Positions 15,760-24,336 of a stretch of 47,303 nucleotides of DNA are shown here, in pieces. Within the stretch, counting starts at the first letter, position 1, and every line of letters starts with the position of its first letter. Both the position numbers and the translations under genes were made by a program. The notes under the pieces are model-generated. The model saw nothing but the letters and a program-made list of their open reading frames with translations, ran no database searches and was not told the origin of the DNA. The stretch comes from Paracoccaceae bacterium. Its GTDB lineage: Bacteria; Pseudomonadota; Alphaproteobacteria; Rhodobacterales; Rhodobacteraceae. The DNA lies in the NCBI GenBank assembly GCA_002708925.1, contig PAPN01000057.1, positions 1-47,303 on the forward strand, written 5' to 3'.

Positions 15760-16839
15760 ATGACCACAAGACGCGGATTTTTGGCCGGGCTACTGGCCAG
15801 CGGTCTGGCCTCGGGGGCCAGTTGGGCCGATGTCGGCGGGCCTCGGTTTCTGTCAGCGGCCAGGACGGGCGCGGGGCATCGCCTGATCGGCCTGTCAGCA
15901 ACCCTGGAGCCACTGTTCTCCGTGCCCATGCCTGGGCGCGGCCATGCCGCCGCGGCCCATCCAGAAGCCGCCGAGATCGTCGCCTTTGCCCGCCGCCCCG
16001 GCACATTTGCGCAGGTCATAGATTGCGCGAATGGCGCGATCAAAGCCGAGCTGCACAGCCCCGAGGGCCGGCATTTCTATGGGCATGGCGTGTTTTCGGC
16101 CGATGGGCGAATGCTGTTCACTCCGGAAAACGATTATGAAAACGGCGCGGGCCGCGTGGCCGTCTGGGATCGGACGCGCGGATACCGGCGAGTGGGGGAT
16201 TTCAGCTCGGGCGGGGTGGGCCCGCATGACATGCTGCGCCTGCCGGGAACCGATCGGTTCGTCATCGCCAATGGCGGGATCGACACGCATCCCGAAAGCG
16301 GGCGCACACCGCTGAATCTGGCCTCGATGCGGGCAAATCTGGCGCTGATCGGCCCCGACGGCAAGATTTCCGAGATCACCCAGCTGGACCCTGCGCTGCG
16401 GCTGAACTCGATCCGCCATATGGCTGTCCGGGCCGATGGGACAGTGGGCTTTGCGATGCAGTGGCAGGGCAATGCAACCGATCCCCCGCCGCTGGTGGGC
16501 CTGTACCGTCCGGGCCGCAAGGAAACGCCCGTCCTGGGCCGCGCCCCGGCCCCGCTGCACGCCCGGATGCGCGGCTATGCTGGCTCGATCGCCTTTTCCG
16601 GGGACGGGACGCAGGTGGCGATCTCCAGCCCGCGCGGCGGTATGATTCATGTTTTCGACGCCGAAACCGGCGATTTTCTCTGGCATGTACAAGAAGAGGA
16701 TGTCTGCGGGCTGAACGTGCTGGGGGCCGGGTTTATCGCCACGGCGGGCACGGGCCGGGTGATCCGGTTCTCCGGACCTCAGGCGCAGATTATCGACCAG
16801 CAGGAGCTGGCCTGGGACAACCACCTGATTTACGTGTGA
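15760..16839 (+). CDS. DUF1513 family protein, Tat-exported
   Basis: 359 aa protein of the DUF1513 family with a beta-propeller-like composition. The N-terminus is a twin-arginine signal: TTRRGFLAGLLASG, then an Ala-rich cleavage region near residue 25. DUF1513 proteins are regularly found as the last member of the imelysin-diheme-imelysin iron loci, as here; their biochemical role is not established. The gene starts 12 bp after the second imelysin. Tat export suggests folding or cofactor loading in the cytoplasm before transport. Confidence 0.8.
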   Translation: MTTRRGFLAGLLASGLASGASWADVGGPRFLSAARTGAGHRLIGLSATLEPLFSVPMPGRGHAAAAHPEAAEIVAFARRPGTFAQVIDCANGAIKAELHSPEGRHFYGHGVFSADGRMLFTPENDYENGAGRVAVWDRTRGYRRVGDFSSGGVGPHDMLRLPGTDRFVIANGGIDTHPESGRTPLNLASMRANLALIGPDGKISEITQLDPALRLNSIRHMAVRADGTVGFAMQWQGNATDPPPLVGLYRPGRKETPVLGRAPAPLHARMRGYAGSIAFSGDGTQVAISSPRGGMIHVFDAETGDFLWHVQEEDVCGLNVLGAGFIATAGTGRVIRFSGPQAQIIDQQELAWDNHLIYV

Positions 16840-16841
16840 AC

Positions 16842-16865
16842 GGGCCCGGCCGCACGGCCGGACCC
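16842..16865. terminator. Hairpin between convergent DUF1513 and dctM genes
   Basis: CCGGCCG at 16846-16852 pairs with CGGCCGG at 16855-16861, extended by GGG/CCC outside. The site lies in the 33 bp between two convergent stops and could end transcripts from both sides. No T-run is present. Confidence 0.5.
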
Positions 16866-16872
16866 TCTGCGT

Positions 16873-18273
16873 TTACGCCAGTCCGGGCAGATAGAGCACA
16901 ATCGCAGGAAAGGCGATCAGCAGCGCAATCGTCACCGCATCGGCCACAAAGAACGGGGTCACGCCGCGGAACACGTCTTGGACGCTTAGATCATCGCGCA
17001 CCCCGGCCACCACGAAACAGTTCAGCCCGATGGGCGGGGTGATCAGGCAGAACTCGGCCATTTTCACCACCAGAATCCCGAACCAGATCGCACACATCGG
17101 CCCCGACATGCCGAAGGCGCTGTCAGCGGCCGAGACCATCTCGCCTCCGTTCAGGGCCATGACGGCCGGATAGACCACCGGCAAAGTCAGCAGCAGCATC
17201 CCGATCGCATCCATGAACATCCCCAGCACCGCATAGGCCAGCAGGATATAGATCAGCGTCAGCATCGGCGACTGATCCAGGCTGGTGATCCAGTCGGAAA
17301 ACGCACTGGGCAGATCGGCAAACCCCAAGAAGCGCACATAGATCAGCACGCCCCAGATGATGGTAAAGATCATCGCGCTGAGTTTCGCCGTTTCCAGCAG
17401 AGCGTCCTTGAGCTGGGTCCAGCGCATCCCGCGATACACCGCCATCAGGAACACCACAAAGGCCCCCAGCGCGCCGCCCTCGGTCGGGGTGCCCCAGGCA
17501 TCGCCTCCAAACGGGTTGTAGATAAAGAAGATGATGATCAGCACCACGAAAAAGATCGGGAAGGCCGGCGGGATCGAGGCCAGCCTCTGCCCCCATGTGA
17601 ACCCGCGCACGGGCGGGCCGAAATTGGGGACAATCAGCGCCATGCCCACGATCAGCGCGCCATAAACGATGGCGGAAAACGCGCCGGGGATGAAGCCCGC
17701 CAGCAGCAGCTTGCCCACGTCCTGTTCCACGATGATCGCGTAAATCACCAGAATAGCCGAGGGCGGGATCAGGCTGGCCAGCGTGCCCCCCGCCGCCACA
17801 ACGCCCGCGGCAAAGCGCTTGTCATAGCCGATTTTCAGCATCTCGGGGATGGCGATACGGGCAAACACCGCCGCCGTCGCCACCGAGGCCCCGGACACCG
17901 CCGCAAACCCCGCCGTCGCAAACACCGTGGACACCGCCAGCCCGCCCGGCAGCCAGCCGACCCAGCGTTTGGCGGCCTCGAACAGGGCCTTGGTCAGCCC
18001 CGCGTAATAGGCCAGGTATCCGATCAGGATGAAGGTGGGAATGAGGCTAAGCGCCTGGGACGAGACCTTGGAATGCGGCACCTGCCCGGCGGTTTTCACC
18101 GCAATCGTCGCCGCCTTCATGAACCGGGACGGATCATAGCCGAACTTGTTCCAGAAAATCCACGTCAGCCCCACCAGCCCGGCGATGCCCGCCGCAAAGG
18201 CCACGCGCATTCCCAGGACCACCATCAGCAGCAAAAACCCCGAGACCCACAGGCCAATATCAATCGGTTCCAT
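16873..18273 (-). CDS. dctM: TRAP transporter large permease (DctM)
   Basis: 466 aa inner-membrane protein, about 12 hydrophobic segments, of the TRAP large-permease family (usual length about 425-460 aa). The conserved GLPIA-type and PPS regions are recognisable, e.g. LASLIPPSAILVIYAI near residue 165 and FCLITPPIGLN near 430. It is the translocating subunit of a sodium- or proton-driven tripartite organic-acid importer. Its start overlaps the last base of dctQ, so the two are translationally coupled. The substrate cannot be read from it. Confidence 0.93.
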   Translation of the reverse strand: MEPIDIGLWVSGFLLLMVVLGMRVAFAAGIAGLVGLTWIFWNKFGYDPSRFMKAATIAVKTAGQVPHSKVSSQALSLIPTFILIGYLAYYAGLTKALFEAAKRWVGWLPGGLAVSTVFATAGFAAVSGASVATAAVFARIAIPEMLKIGYDKRFAAGVVAAGGTLASLIPPSAILVIYAIIVEQDVGKLLLAGFIPGAFSAIVYGALIVGMALIVPNFGPPVRGFTWGQRLASIPPAFPIFFVVLIIIFFIYNPFGGDAWGTPTEGGALGAFVVFLMAVYRGMRWTQLKDALLETAKLSAMIFTIIWGVLIYVRFLGFADLPSAFSDWITSLDQSPMLTLIYILLAYAVLGMFMDAIGMLLLTLPVVYPAVMALNGGEMVSAADSAFGMSGPMCAIWFGILVVKMAEFCLITPPIGLNCFVVAGVRDDLSVQDVFRGVTPFFVADAVTIALLIAFPAIVLYLPGLA

Positions 18274-18917
18274 CAGCGGGCCTCCTCATCGTCAAAACCG
18301 CCCACATGCTGCGCCTCTTCGGCGGCCTGCGCGGCGGCGGACAGCACCAGAGGCACCGCAACAGGTTCAACCAGCCCCAGCACGAAAGCCCGCCCATAGC
18401 CCCACAGCTGGAGCACAACCCGCACGCACAGCACAGAAAACGCCACGGGGGCCAGCAATTTGGCCGGCCAGATCGGAATGCCGATGTCGATCGAGCTGTC
18501 ACGGCTCCACATCGGCGCGGCGAAATCGAAACTGCGCTGGAAATGCTCCCAGCTGCCCCAGACCAGCAGCGCCATCAGGATCAGCGTGGCCAGTGCGGTG
18601 ATGAATTCAGCCGCCCACAGCGCCCGGCCCTTCAGCCGCCCCACCAGAATGTCCATGCGGATATGCCCGCCGTCGCGCTGCGTATAGGCCACGCCCATGA
18701 AGGCGATCAGCGGCATGATCTGCTCGATCCAGTCCACATAGCCGGGCAAGGGCGCGTTCATCGTGTTGCGCCCGCCCACGGAAATGACCGCCAGCACCAT
18801 CAGCGAAAACACCGCCAACCCGCTGATCAGGGCCAGAATTTTTTCGATCCGATGCAAGGATCGGTCCAGGCGGCTCAGGGTCGAGCCGTCCTCAAGCACA
18901 GCGGATGAGCCAGCCAT
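18273..18917 (-). CDS. dctQ: TRAP transporter small permease (DctQ)
   Basis: 214 aa protein with four hydrophobic segments typical of TRAP small permeases, including the IMPLIAFMGVAYTQRDGGHI region that matches the family's ARxGxHI-like turn. The C-terminal tail is acidic and Ala-rich. Located between dctP and dctM on the minus strand, one base overlapping dctM. Confidence 0.9.
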   Translation of the reverse strand: MAGSSAVLEDGSTLSRLDRSLHRIEKILALISGLAVFSLMVLAVISVGGRNTMNAPLPGYVDWIEQIMPLIAFMGVAYTQRDGGHIRMDILVGRLKGRALWAAEFITALATLILMALLVWGSWEHFQRSFDFAAPMWSRDSSIDIGIPIWPAKLLAPVAFSVLCVRVVLQLWGYGRAFVLGLVEPVAVPLVLSAAAQAAEEAQHVGGFDDEEAR

Positions 18918-18971
18918 GCGTCCCCCTCTCTGGATGCCCTTTGCGGGCCTATTGCCGTATCTGAAACGGAA

Positions 18972-19001
18972 ACCGCCCGAGGGCCAAAGCCGTCGGGCGG
19001 T
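18972..19001 (-). promoter_or_regulatory. Hairpin between dctP and dctQM
   Basis: ACCGCCCGA (18972-18980) pairs with TCGGGCGGT (18993-19001). On the minus-strand transcript the stem is followed by TTTCCGTTT, so it may terminate part of the transcription or protect the dctP mRNA end, giving more binding protein than membrane subunits. This use of intergenic hairpins is common in binding-protein transporters; here it is inference. Confidence 0.6.
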
Positions 19002-19007
19002 ATGATC

Positions 19008-20018
19008 TTATTTACGGGTTTCGGCCAGGGTGGTCATGACAGTGTCATACAGCCCCTGCGCGTCGATGCCCTGTTTGGTCATGTCCGCCAGCCATTTTTC
19101 CCGGATCGGATCGGCGGCCGCGGCGCGGAACTTGTCCAGCTCGGCCTCGGAGATCATGACCTTGGTCACGTTCTTTTCGGCCAGCACGGTGTCCCATTTC
19201 TCTAGCAGCGCGCCATAGTTGGCCAGGTAGTGATCCAGCGCCTCGTCGATCGAGCCATCCAGCGCGGCGCGTTCGGACTCCGACAGCGCGTCATAGGCAT
19301 CGGTGTTCACCACCACCGGGCAATTCACCGTGCCGGGGTTCAGGTTGGCCGTCCACCAGGTGGCCTGATCAATGGTGCGGAACGCAAAATGCGCGTGCTG
19401 CGCAAAGGCCACCGTGTCCACCACGCCGCTTTCCATGGCGTTATAGGCCTCGGTTGCGGTCACGGATGTGGGCACAGCGCCGATGGTCTTGAAGGCCTGA
19501 CCGATACCGCCCGTCGCGCGCACGCGCATCCCGTTCATCTTGTCCAGCGTATCCCGAGGCTCGCCGGTGCCAACCAGGTTATATTGCGGCATCGGCGAGG
19601 GCATGAACAGTTTCGCGTTCCAGCGCGCCAGATCCTTTTGCGCGGCCGGATGGGCATAGACCGCGCGGGCCACGGCCACCTCTTCGGCAAGGGTATTCAC
19701 GCCCAGAAAGGGCAGTTCCAGCACGGTGATGGTGGGATTCTTATCGCGGTGATAGCCCGCACAGAACTGCGCCATTTCAAACGCGCCGATGGAAATCCCG
19801 TCCAGGTTTTCCTTGTTCTTGGACAGGCCGCCATAGCTGATGTTCAGGGTAAATTCGCCGCCGGTTTTTTCGCTGACCAGCTCGGCCAGTTTTTCGATAT
19901 GTTCGGTAAAGGCCCGGCGTTTGCCCCAGACGGACACGTTCCATTCGGTTGCCATGGCCTCGGTTGCAAAGCCAAAGGCAAGCGCCGCAACAGCGGCCTT
20001 GGTCATCAGGTTCTTCAT
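19008..20018 (-). CDS. dctP: TRAP transporter substrate-binding protein (DctP)
   Basis: 336 aa periplasmic binding protein with a signal peptide (MKNLMTKAAVAALAF, cleavage near AMA at residue 23). The conserved ligand-binding Arg region GMRVRATGGIGQAF is at about residue 175, and the helix with AYNAMESGVVD follows near 210, both hallmarks of the DctP family. Ligands of this family are usually organic acids bound through that Arg; the specific substrate is unknown. First gene of the dctPQM operon, downstream of a 7-5-7 palindrome at 20101-20119. Confidence 0.92.
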   Translation of the reverse strand: MKNLMTKAAVAALAFGFATEAMATEWNVSVWGKRRAFTEHIEKLAELVSEKTGGEFTLNISYGGLSKNKENLDGISIGAFEMAQFCAGYHRDKNPTITVLELPFLGVNTLAEEVAVARAVYAHPAAQKDLARWNAKLFMPSPMPQYNLVGTGEPRDTLDKMNGMRVRATGGIGQAFKTIGAVPTSVTATEAYNAMESGVVDTVAFAQHAHFAFRTIDQATWWTANLNPGTVNCPVVVNTDAYDALSESERAALDGSIDEALDHYLANYGALLEKWDTVLAEKNVTKVMISEAELDKFRAAAADPIREKWLADMTKQGIDAQGLYDTVMTTLAETRK

Positions 20019-20100
20019 TGTTTTCCTCCCGTACGCGGCACGTTCACCACCGCAGACAGAAGGAAGCTAGTACAGCCCTTTCTGAGTGCCAAGCCTTTCT

Positions 20101-20119
20101 TGCAGAAAGACATTCTGCA
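20101..20119. promoter_or_regulatory. Perfect 7-5-7 inverted repeat upstream of dctP
   Basis: TGCAGAA-AGACA-TTCTGCA is a perfect inverted repeat about 83 bp upstream of the dctP start. This is the size expected of an operator for a dimeric regulator. No regulator gene for the TRAP operon lies in the window. Confidence 0.5.
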
Positions 20120-20238
20120 TACCGGAAAGTGGGTAGGAACCCCGTGAATCCACGGTATCGCACGGGCCCATATCCGGGCCCAGCCCTAGCGTTTCGCGCT
20201 GCTTCGCCTGCTGTCCGGCGGTTCCAGAATCGCAAAGA

Positions 20239-23200
20239 TCAACCGCTTGCCGCCAGCAGCTGCGCATTGCCGCCCGCGGCCGTGGTGTCGATACAGATGT
20301 GACGCTCCAGCCGGCAGCGCGCGGCCAGATCCTGCCCGGTGCTCAGCCCAACCAGCGCCCCCTGGCGCGCGGCCAGAGCCTGCCGGGCCTGCGCGACATC
20401 CTCGTCCTCAGACCATAGCGCCACCAGCGCCAGCCCCGGCAGATGCGCCAGCAGCGCGCGCGGCAGCACCCCGTTCAGCCCCATCGCGGCAGGCACGCCG
20501 GGGGCAATCGCCAGCGCCGGGCAGCCGTTTTCGCGCGCGATCCGCACTTGCTGGGCCGCGTCATCCGCCGAGGGCCCCAGGCACAGCACCAGCCCGCGCC
20601 CAAAAACCGACAGCCGGTTGGATTCCCCTGTGGGGCCGGGCAGATCCTGCGCGCTTAGCCGGACCGGAGCCTCCTCTGCCAGCCCGCTTAGCGCAGCGTT
20701 CACGCGATCTTGCGTCAGGGACGCCCCGGCCACCAGAGGATGAGCCACACGCACAGGCCGGGTGAACCGGGGCAGATAGGCCGGACCGCCCGCCTTGGGG
20801 CCGGTGCCGGACAGCCCCTCGCCGCCGAAAGGCTGAGAGCCGACGATCGCACCGATCTGGTTTCGGTTCACATAGAGATTGCCCACCCGGATTCTGGCGC
20901 AGACCTGCTCGACCCGGCTGTCGATCCGCGTATGCAGACCAAAAGTCAGCCCATATCCGGTGGCATTCACCGCATCCACCACCGCGTCAATCTGGCTGGC
21001 CTTGAACGTGGCCACATGCAGCACGGGGCCGAAAATCTCGCGCTCCAGCGCGGCGATTCCGTCCACGCGGATCACGGTGGGGGCGATGAAATGGCCAGCC
21101 GTCGGGGCGTCCAGCTGTTTCAGAACGTCTCCGCGGGCGCGGGCCTGGGCGATATAATCGGTAAAATCCGCCTGCGCGCGCGCGTCGATCACCGGGCCGA
21201 CATCGGTTGCCAGATCCCACGGATTGCCCATCGCCAGCTCGTCCATCGCGCCAAACAGCATCGGCAGCAGCGTGCCTGCGATGTCCTCTTGGATATACAG
21301 GCAGCGCAGGGCCGAGCACCGCTGCCCCGCCGACTGAAACGCCGAGGCCACGATGTCGCGCACCGCCTGTTCGGGCAGCGCGGTGCTGTCCACGATCATC
21401 GCGTTCAGCCCGCCGGTTTCCGCAATCAGCACCGCCTCCGAGGGCGTGCCGCTGGCCATGGCACGCTGAATCCGCTGCGCCGTAGCCGTCGAGCCGGTAA
21501 AGCACACGCCATTCACCCGCGCGCTGCCGGTCAGCACCGGGCCCAGCTCTGCGCCCTGCCCTGGCAGCAGTTGCAGCGCCGTCAGTGGCACTCCTGCCTG
21601 ATGCAGCAGTTGCGTGGCGCGATGGGCAATCAGGCTGGTGGCCTCGGCCGGTTTGGCCAGCACCGCATTGCCCGCCGCCAACGCGGCCGCAATCTGCCCG
21701 GTGAAAATCGCCAGCGGGAAATTCCACGGCGAAATACAGGTGAACACCCCACAGGCCGGAGCCTCCAGCCCGGCGGCCTGAGCCGCATAATAGCGCAGGA
21801 AATCCACCGCCTCGCGCAGTTCGGAAATCGCGTCATTGGGGGTTTTGCCGGCCTCGCGCGCCAATAGGGCGAACAGCTCGCCGAAATGCGCCTCATATAG
21901 ATCCGCCGCCGTGTTCAGGATACCGGCGCGGCGCGCAACGGGCGCGTCCCATGGGGCAGCATCGGCCAGAGCCTGCGCGGCCTCGGCCGGGGTGGCCTCG
22001 CGCAGCTGACCGACGGTATCTTGCGGCAGCGCCGGGTTGATCACCGCCCGCGCTGCCCCCGTTTCCGAGGGCGAGACCATCAGCGCCCCGCCCTGCCAAT
22101 GATAAGTAGCAAACCGCGCACGCGCTGCCTGAACCCGCTCCAGATCGAGGGCATCATGCAGATCCCAGCCGCAAGCATTGCGGCGCTCGGGCGCGAACAG
22201 ATCACCGGGGGCCAGAACCCCCGGCCCCGGCTGGCCGCCCAGCGCCTGCAACGCCTCGAACGGGTCGGCCACCACCTCTGCGGGCGCCACATCTTCGTCC
22301 ACGATCTGATTCACAAAGGACGAGTTCGCCCCGTTTTCCAACAGCCGCCGCACCAGATAGGCCAGCAAATCGCGATGCGCCCCCACCGGCGCATAGATGC
22401 GGCAGCGCGTGCCCGCATCCTGTTTCACGATGTCATGCAGCCCCTCGCCCATGCCATGCAGGCGCTGGAATTCAAACGGCTGCCCATTGGCCATTTGCAG
22501 GATCGTGGCCACCGAATGCGCGTTATGCGTGGCAAATTGCGGATAGATCCTGTCTGTCATCCTCAGCAGCTTGGCCGCGCAGCACAGATAGGCCACATCC
22601 GTCGCCTGTTTGCGCGTGTAGACGGGAAAGACCTCCAGCCCCTCTACCTGAGCGCGCTTGATTTCCGAATCCCAATAGGCGCCCTTGACCAGCCGCACCA
22701 TGATTTTGCGATCCAGCCGCTGCGCCAGGGCATAGAGCCAGTCCAGCGCATAGGGCGCGCGTTTGCCATAGGCCTGCACCACCACGCCAAAACCGTCCCA
22801 GCCCGCCAGACGCGGATCGGACAGAACCGCCTGAATGACATCCAGCGACAGGTCCAGCCGGTCGGCCTCTTCCGCGTCGATGTTCAGACCCATATTGGCC
22901 TGTTTGGCCGCCAGAGCCAGCTCCAGCGTTGCGGCGGTCAGTTCTGTCATCACCCGGTCGTGCTGCCCCAGCTCATAGCGCGGATGCAGGGCCGACAGCT
23001 TGATCGAGATACCGGGATTGTCGCGAATATCCTGTGCGCGGGCTTCCTTGCCCAGGCGTTTGATCGCAGCCAGATAGGCCGCGTGATACTTGGCCGCGTC
23101 ACGGGCGGTCAGCGCGGCCTCGCCCAGCATGTCATAGGAGAAAGTATAGCCCTGCTTGGCCCGCGCCCTGCCGCGTTTGATCGCTTCGTCAATGTCCTGG

Positions 23201-23745
23201 CCCAGCACGAATTGCTGGCCCAGTTCCTTCATCGCGCGCGCCACGGCGGACCGGATCACCGGCTCGCCCAGGCGTTTGATCGCGCCGTGCAGCGTGGCAG
23301 CAATCCCCGGCGTTTCGTCCTCTTTCAGCACCTTGCCCGTCAGCATCAGCGCCCAAGTCGAGGCATTCACCAACGAGGACGAGGATTTCCCCAGATGCGC
23401 CCCCCATTCCGAGGGGGCGATCTTATCCTCGATCAGCTCATCAATGGTTTCGCGGTCCGGCACGCGCAGCAGCGCCTCGGCCAGACACATCAGGGCGATA
23501 CCCTCTTTGGTGGACAGCCCGTATTCGGACAAGAAGACCTCCATCAGCCCCACCTCATTGCCCGAGCGAATGCGGCGGACGAAATCCACGGCGCGGGCAA
23601 ACCCGCTTTGACGCATCGAGGCCGCCGGCGCGCATTCCGCCGTCAAATCGGCCAGAACCTCGGCCTCGGGGCGGTGATGGGCCGCGCGCAGGGCGCTGCG
23701 CAAAACGGTCAGATCAGAAGTGTGGTTCGGGGGCAAATCGGCCAT
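20239..23745 (-). CDS. putA: Bifunctional proline dehydrogenase / glutamate-semialdehyde dehydrogenase PutA
   Basis: 1168 aa enzyme converting proline to glutamate in two steps: FAD-dependent oxidation to pyrroline-5-carboxylate, then NAD-dependent oxidation. ATG at 23745 is preferred over the upstream in-frame start (23844), which would run into the putR promoter. The PRODH barrel shows RLVKGAYWDSEIKRA near residue 400 and FATHNAHSVATI near 450. The aldehyde dehydrogenase shows FTGSTATAQR, ETGGLNAMIV and the catalytic Cys in SAGQRCSALRCLYI near 800. There is a C-terminal extension. It lacks the ribbon-helix-helix DNA-binding domain of the 1320 aa E. coli protein, so control is left to the divergent Lrp-type gene. 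Confidence 0.95.
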   Translation of the reverse strand: MADLPPNHTSDLTVLRSALRAAHHRPEAEVLADLTAECAPAASMRQSGFARAVDFVRRIRSGNEVGLMEVFLSEYGLSTKEGIALMCLAEALLRVPDRETIDELIEDKIAPSEWGAHLGKSSSSLVNASTWALMLTGKVLKEDETPGIAATLHGAIKRLGEPVIRSAVARAMKELGQQFVLGQDIDEAIKRGRARAKQGYTFSYDMLGEAALTARDAAKYHAAYLAAIKRLGKEARAQDIRDNPGISIKLSALHPRYELGQHDRVMTELTAATLELALAAKQANMGLNIDAEEADRLDLSLDVIQAVLSDPRLAGWDGFGVVVQAYGKRAPYALDWLYALAQRLDRKIMVRLVKGAYWDSEIKRAQVEGLEVFPVYTRKQATDVAYLCCAAKLLRMTDRIYPQFATHNAHSVATILQMANGQPFEFQRLHGMGEGLHDIVKQDAGTRCRIYAPVGAHRDLLAYLVRRLLENGANSSFVNQIVDEDVAPAEVVADPFEALQALGGQPGPGVLAPGDLFAPERRNACGWDLHDALDLERVQAARARFATYHWQGGALMVSPSETGAARAVINPALPQDTVGQLREATPAEAAQALADAAPWDAPVARRAGILNTAADLYEAHFGELFALLAREAGKTPNDAISELREAVDFLRYYAAQAAGLEAPACGVFTCISPWNFPLAIFTGQIAAALAAGNAVLAKPAEATSLIAHRATQLLHQAGVPLTALQLLPGQGAELGPVLTGSARVNGVCFTGSTATAQRIQRAMASGTPSEAVLIAETGGLNAMIVDSTALPEQAVRDIVASAFQSAGQRCSALRCLYIQEDIAGTLLPMLFGAMDELAMGNPWDLATDVGPVIDARAQADFTDYIAQARARGDVLKQLDAPTAGHFIAPTVIRVDGIAALEREIFGPVLHVATFKASQIDAVVDAVNATGYGLTFGLHTRIDSRVEQVCARIRVGNLYVNRNQIGAIVGSQPFGGEGLSGTGPKAGGPAYLPRFTRPVRVAHPLVAGASLTQDRVNAALSGLAEEAPVRLSAQDLPGPTGESNRLSVFGRGLVLCLGPSADDAAQQVRIARENGCPALAIAPGVPAAMGLNGVLPRALLAHLPGLALVALWSEDEDVAQARQALAARQGALVGLSTGQDLAARCRLERHICIDTTAAGGNAQLLAASG

Positions 23746-23869
23746 GGTGCGCTCTTTCTCTGGACTGCGGCCAGAATAGCAGATGCGCGCAGGTCGGTTT
23801 TCCTGTATATCCGAAATCAAAGGCCATACTTCCCGAAAAACCACAAATATACGGACCTATGATAAAGAA
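23746..23869. promoter_or_regulatory. Divergent putA-putR promoter region
   Basis: 124 bp, AT-richer than its flanks (for example ACCACAAATATACGGACCTATGATAA split over 23841-23865), separating the two divergent starts. Lrp/AsnC regulators beside putA usually bind such regions and activate putA with proline; the exact sites cannot be placed by eye. Confidence 0.55.
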
Positions 23870-24334
23870 ATGACCGATTATACCGACGATCTGGACCGCA
23901 TAGACCGGCGCATTCTACAAGTCCTGTCCACGCAGGGGCGCATTCCGGTGACGGAATTGGCGCGGCAGGTGGGCCTGTCCAAAAGCCCCTGCCAGGTACG
24001 ATTGAAACGGCTTCAGGATGAGCGTTACATTCAGGGGTTTCGCGCCGTTCTGAACGCCGAGAAACTGGGGCTGGAACATGTCGCCTTTGCAGAGGTCAAG
24101 CTGACCGACACCACGGAAAAAGCTCTCGGTGCCTTTAACACCGCCGTTCTGAACGTCCCCGAAATCGAGCAATGCCACATGATCGCGGGCTCGTTCGATT
24201 ACCTGCTGAAAATCCGCACGAAAGACATCCAGAGCTACCGGCGCGTGCTGGGCGAGGTGATTTCAGCCCTGCCTCATGTGGGCGCCACCTCGACCCATGT
24301 GTCGATGCAATCGGTCAAAGATAACGCGTTCTGA
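23870..24334 (+). CDS. putR: Lrp/AsnC-family proline-responsive regulator PutR
   Basis: 154 aa Lrp/AsnC regulator. N-terminal winged helix-turn-helix: LDRIDRRILQVLSTQGRI, then ELARQVGLSKSPCQVRLKRL. The C-terminal effector domain (about residues 75-150) contains the conserved GSFDYLLKI. ATG 23870 is the start that fits the family; the frame is open 29 codons further but lies in the intergenic promoter. Divergent pairing with putA is the standard arrangement for PutR in alphaproteobacteria. Confidence 0.93.
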   Translation: MTDYTDDLDRIDRRILQVLSTQGRIPVTELARQVGLSKSPCQVRLKRLQDERYIQGFRAVLNAEKLGLEHVAFAEVKLTDTTEKALGAFNTAVLNVPEIEQCHMIAGSFDYLLKIRTKDIQSYRRVLGEVISALPHVGATSTHVSMQSVKDNAF

Positions 24335-24336
24335 AC

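Noticed and set aside
20050..20100. Sigma-54 promoter (TGGCAC) upstream of dctP
   Set aside because: The -24-like TGGCAC is there on the minus strand but the required GC at -12 with correct spacing is missing.
20165..20182. GGGCCC-ATATCC-GGGCCC as a putA terminator
   Set aside because: The stem is possible but there is no T-run, and GGGCCC is self-complementary so chance pairing is likely in GC-rich DNA; left unannotated.
22021..23862. 613-codon plus-strand open frame opposite putA
   Set aside because: Composition rich in Arg, His and Gln, no recognisable motif, fully antisense to a complete PutA.
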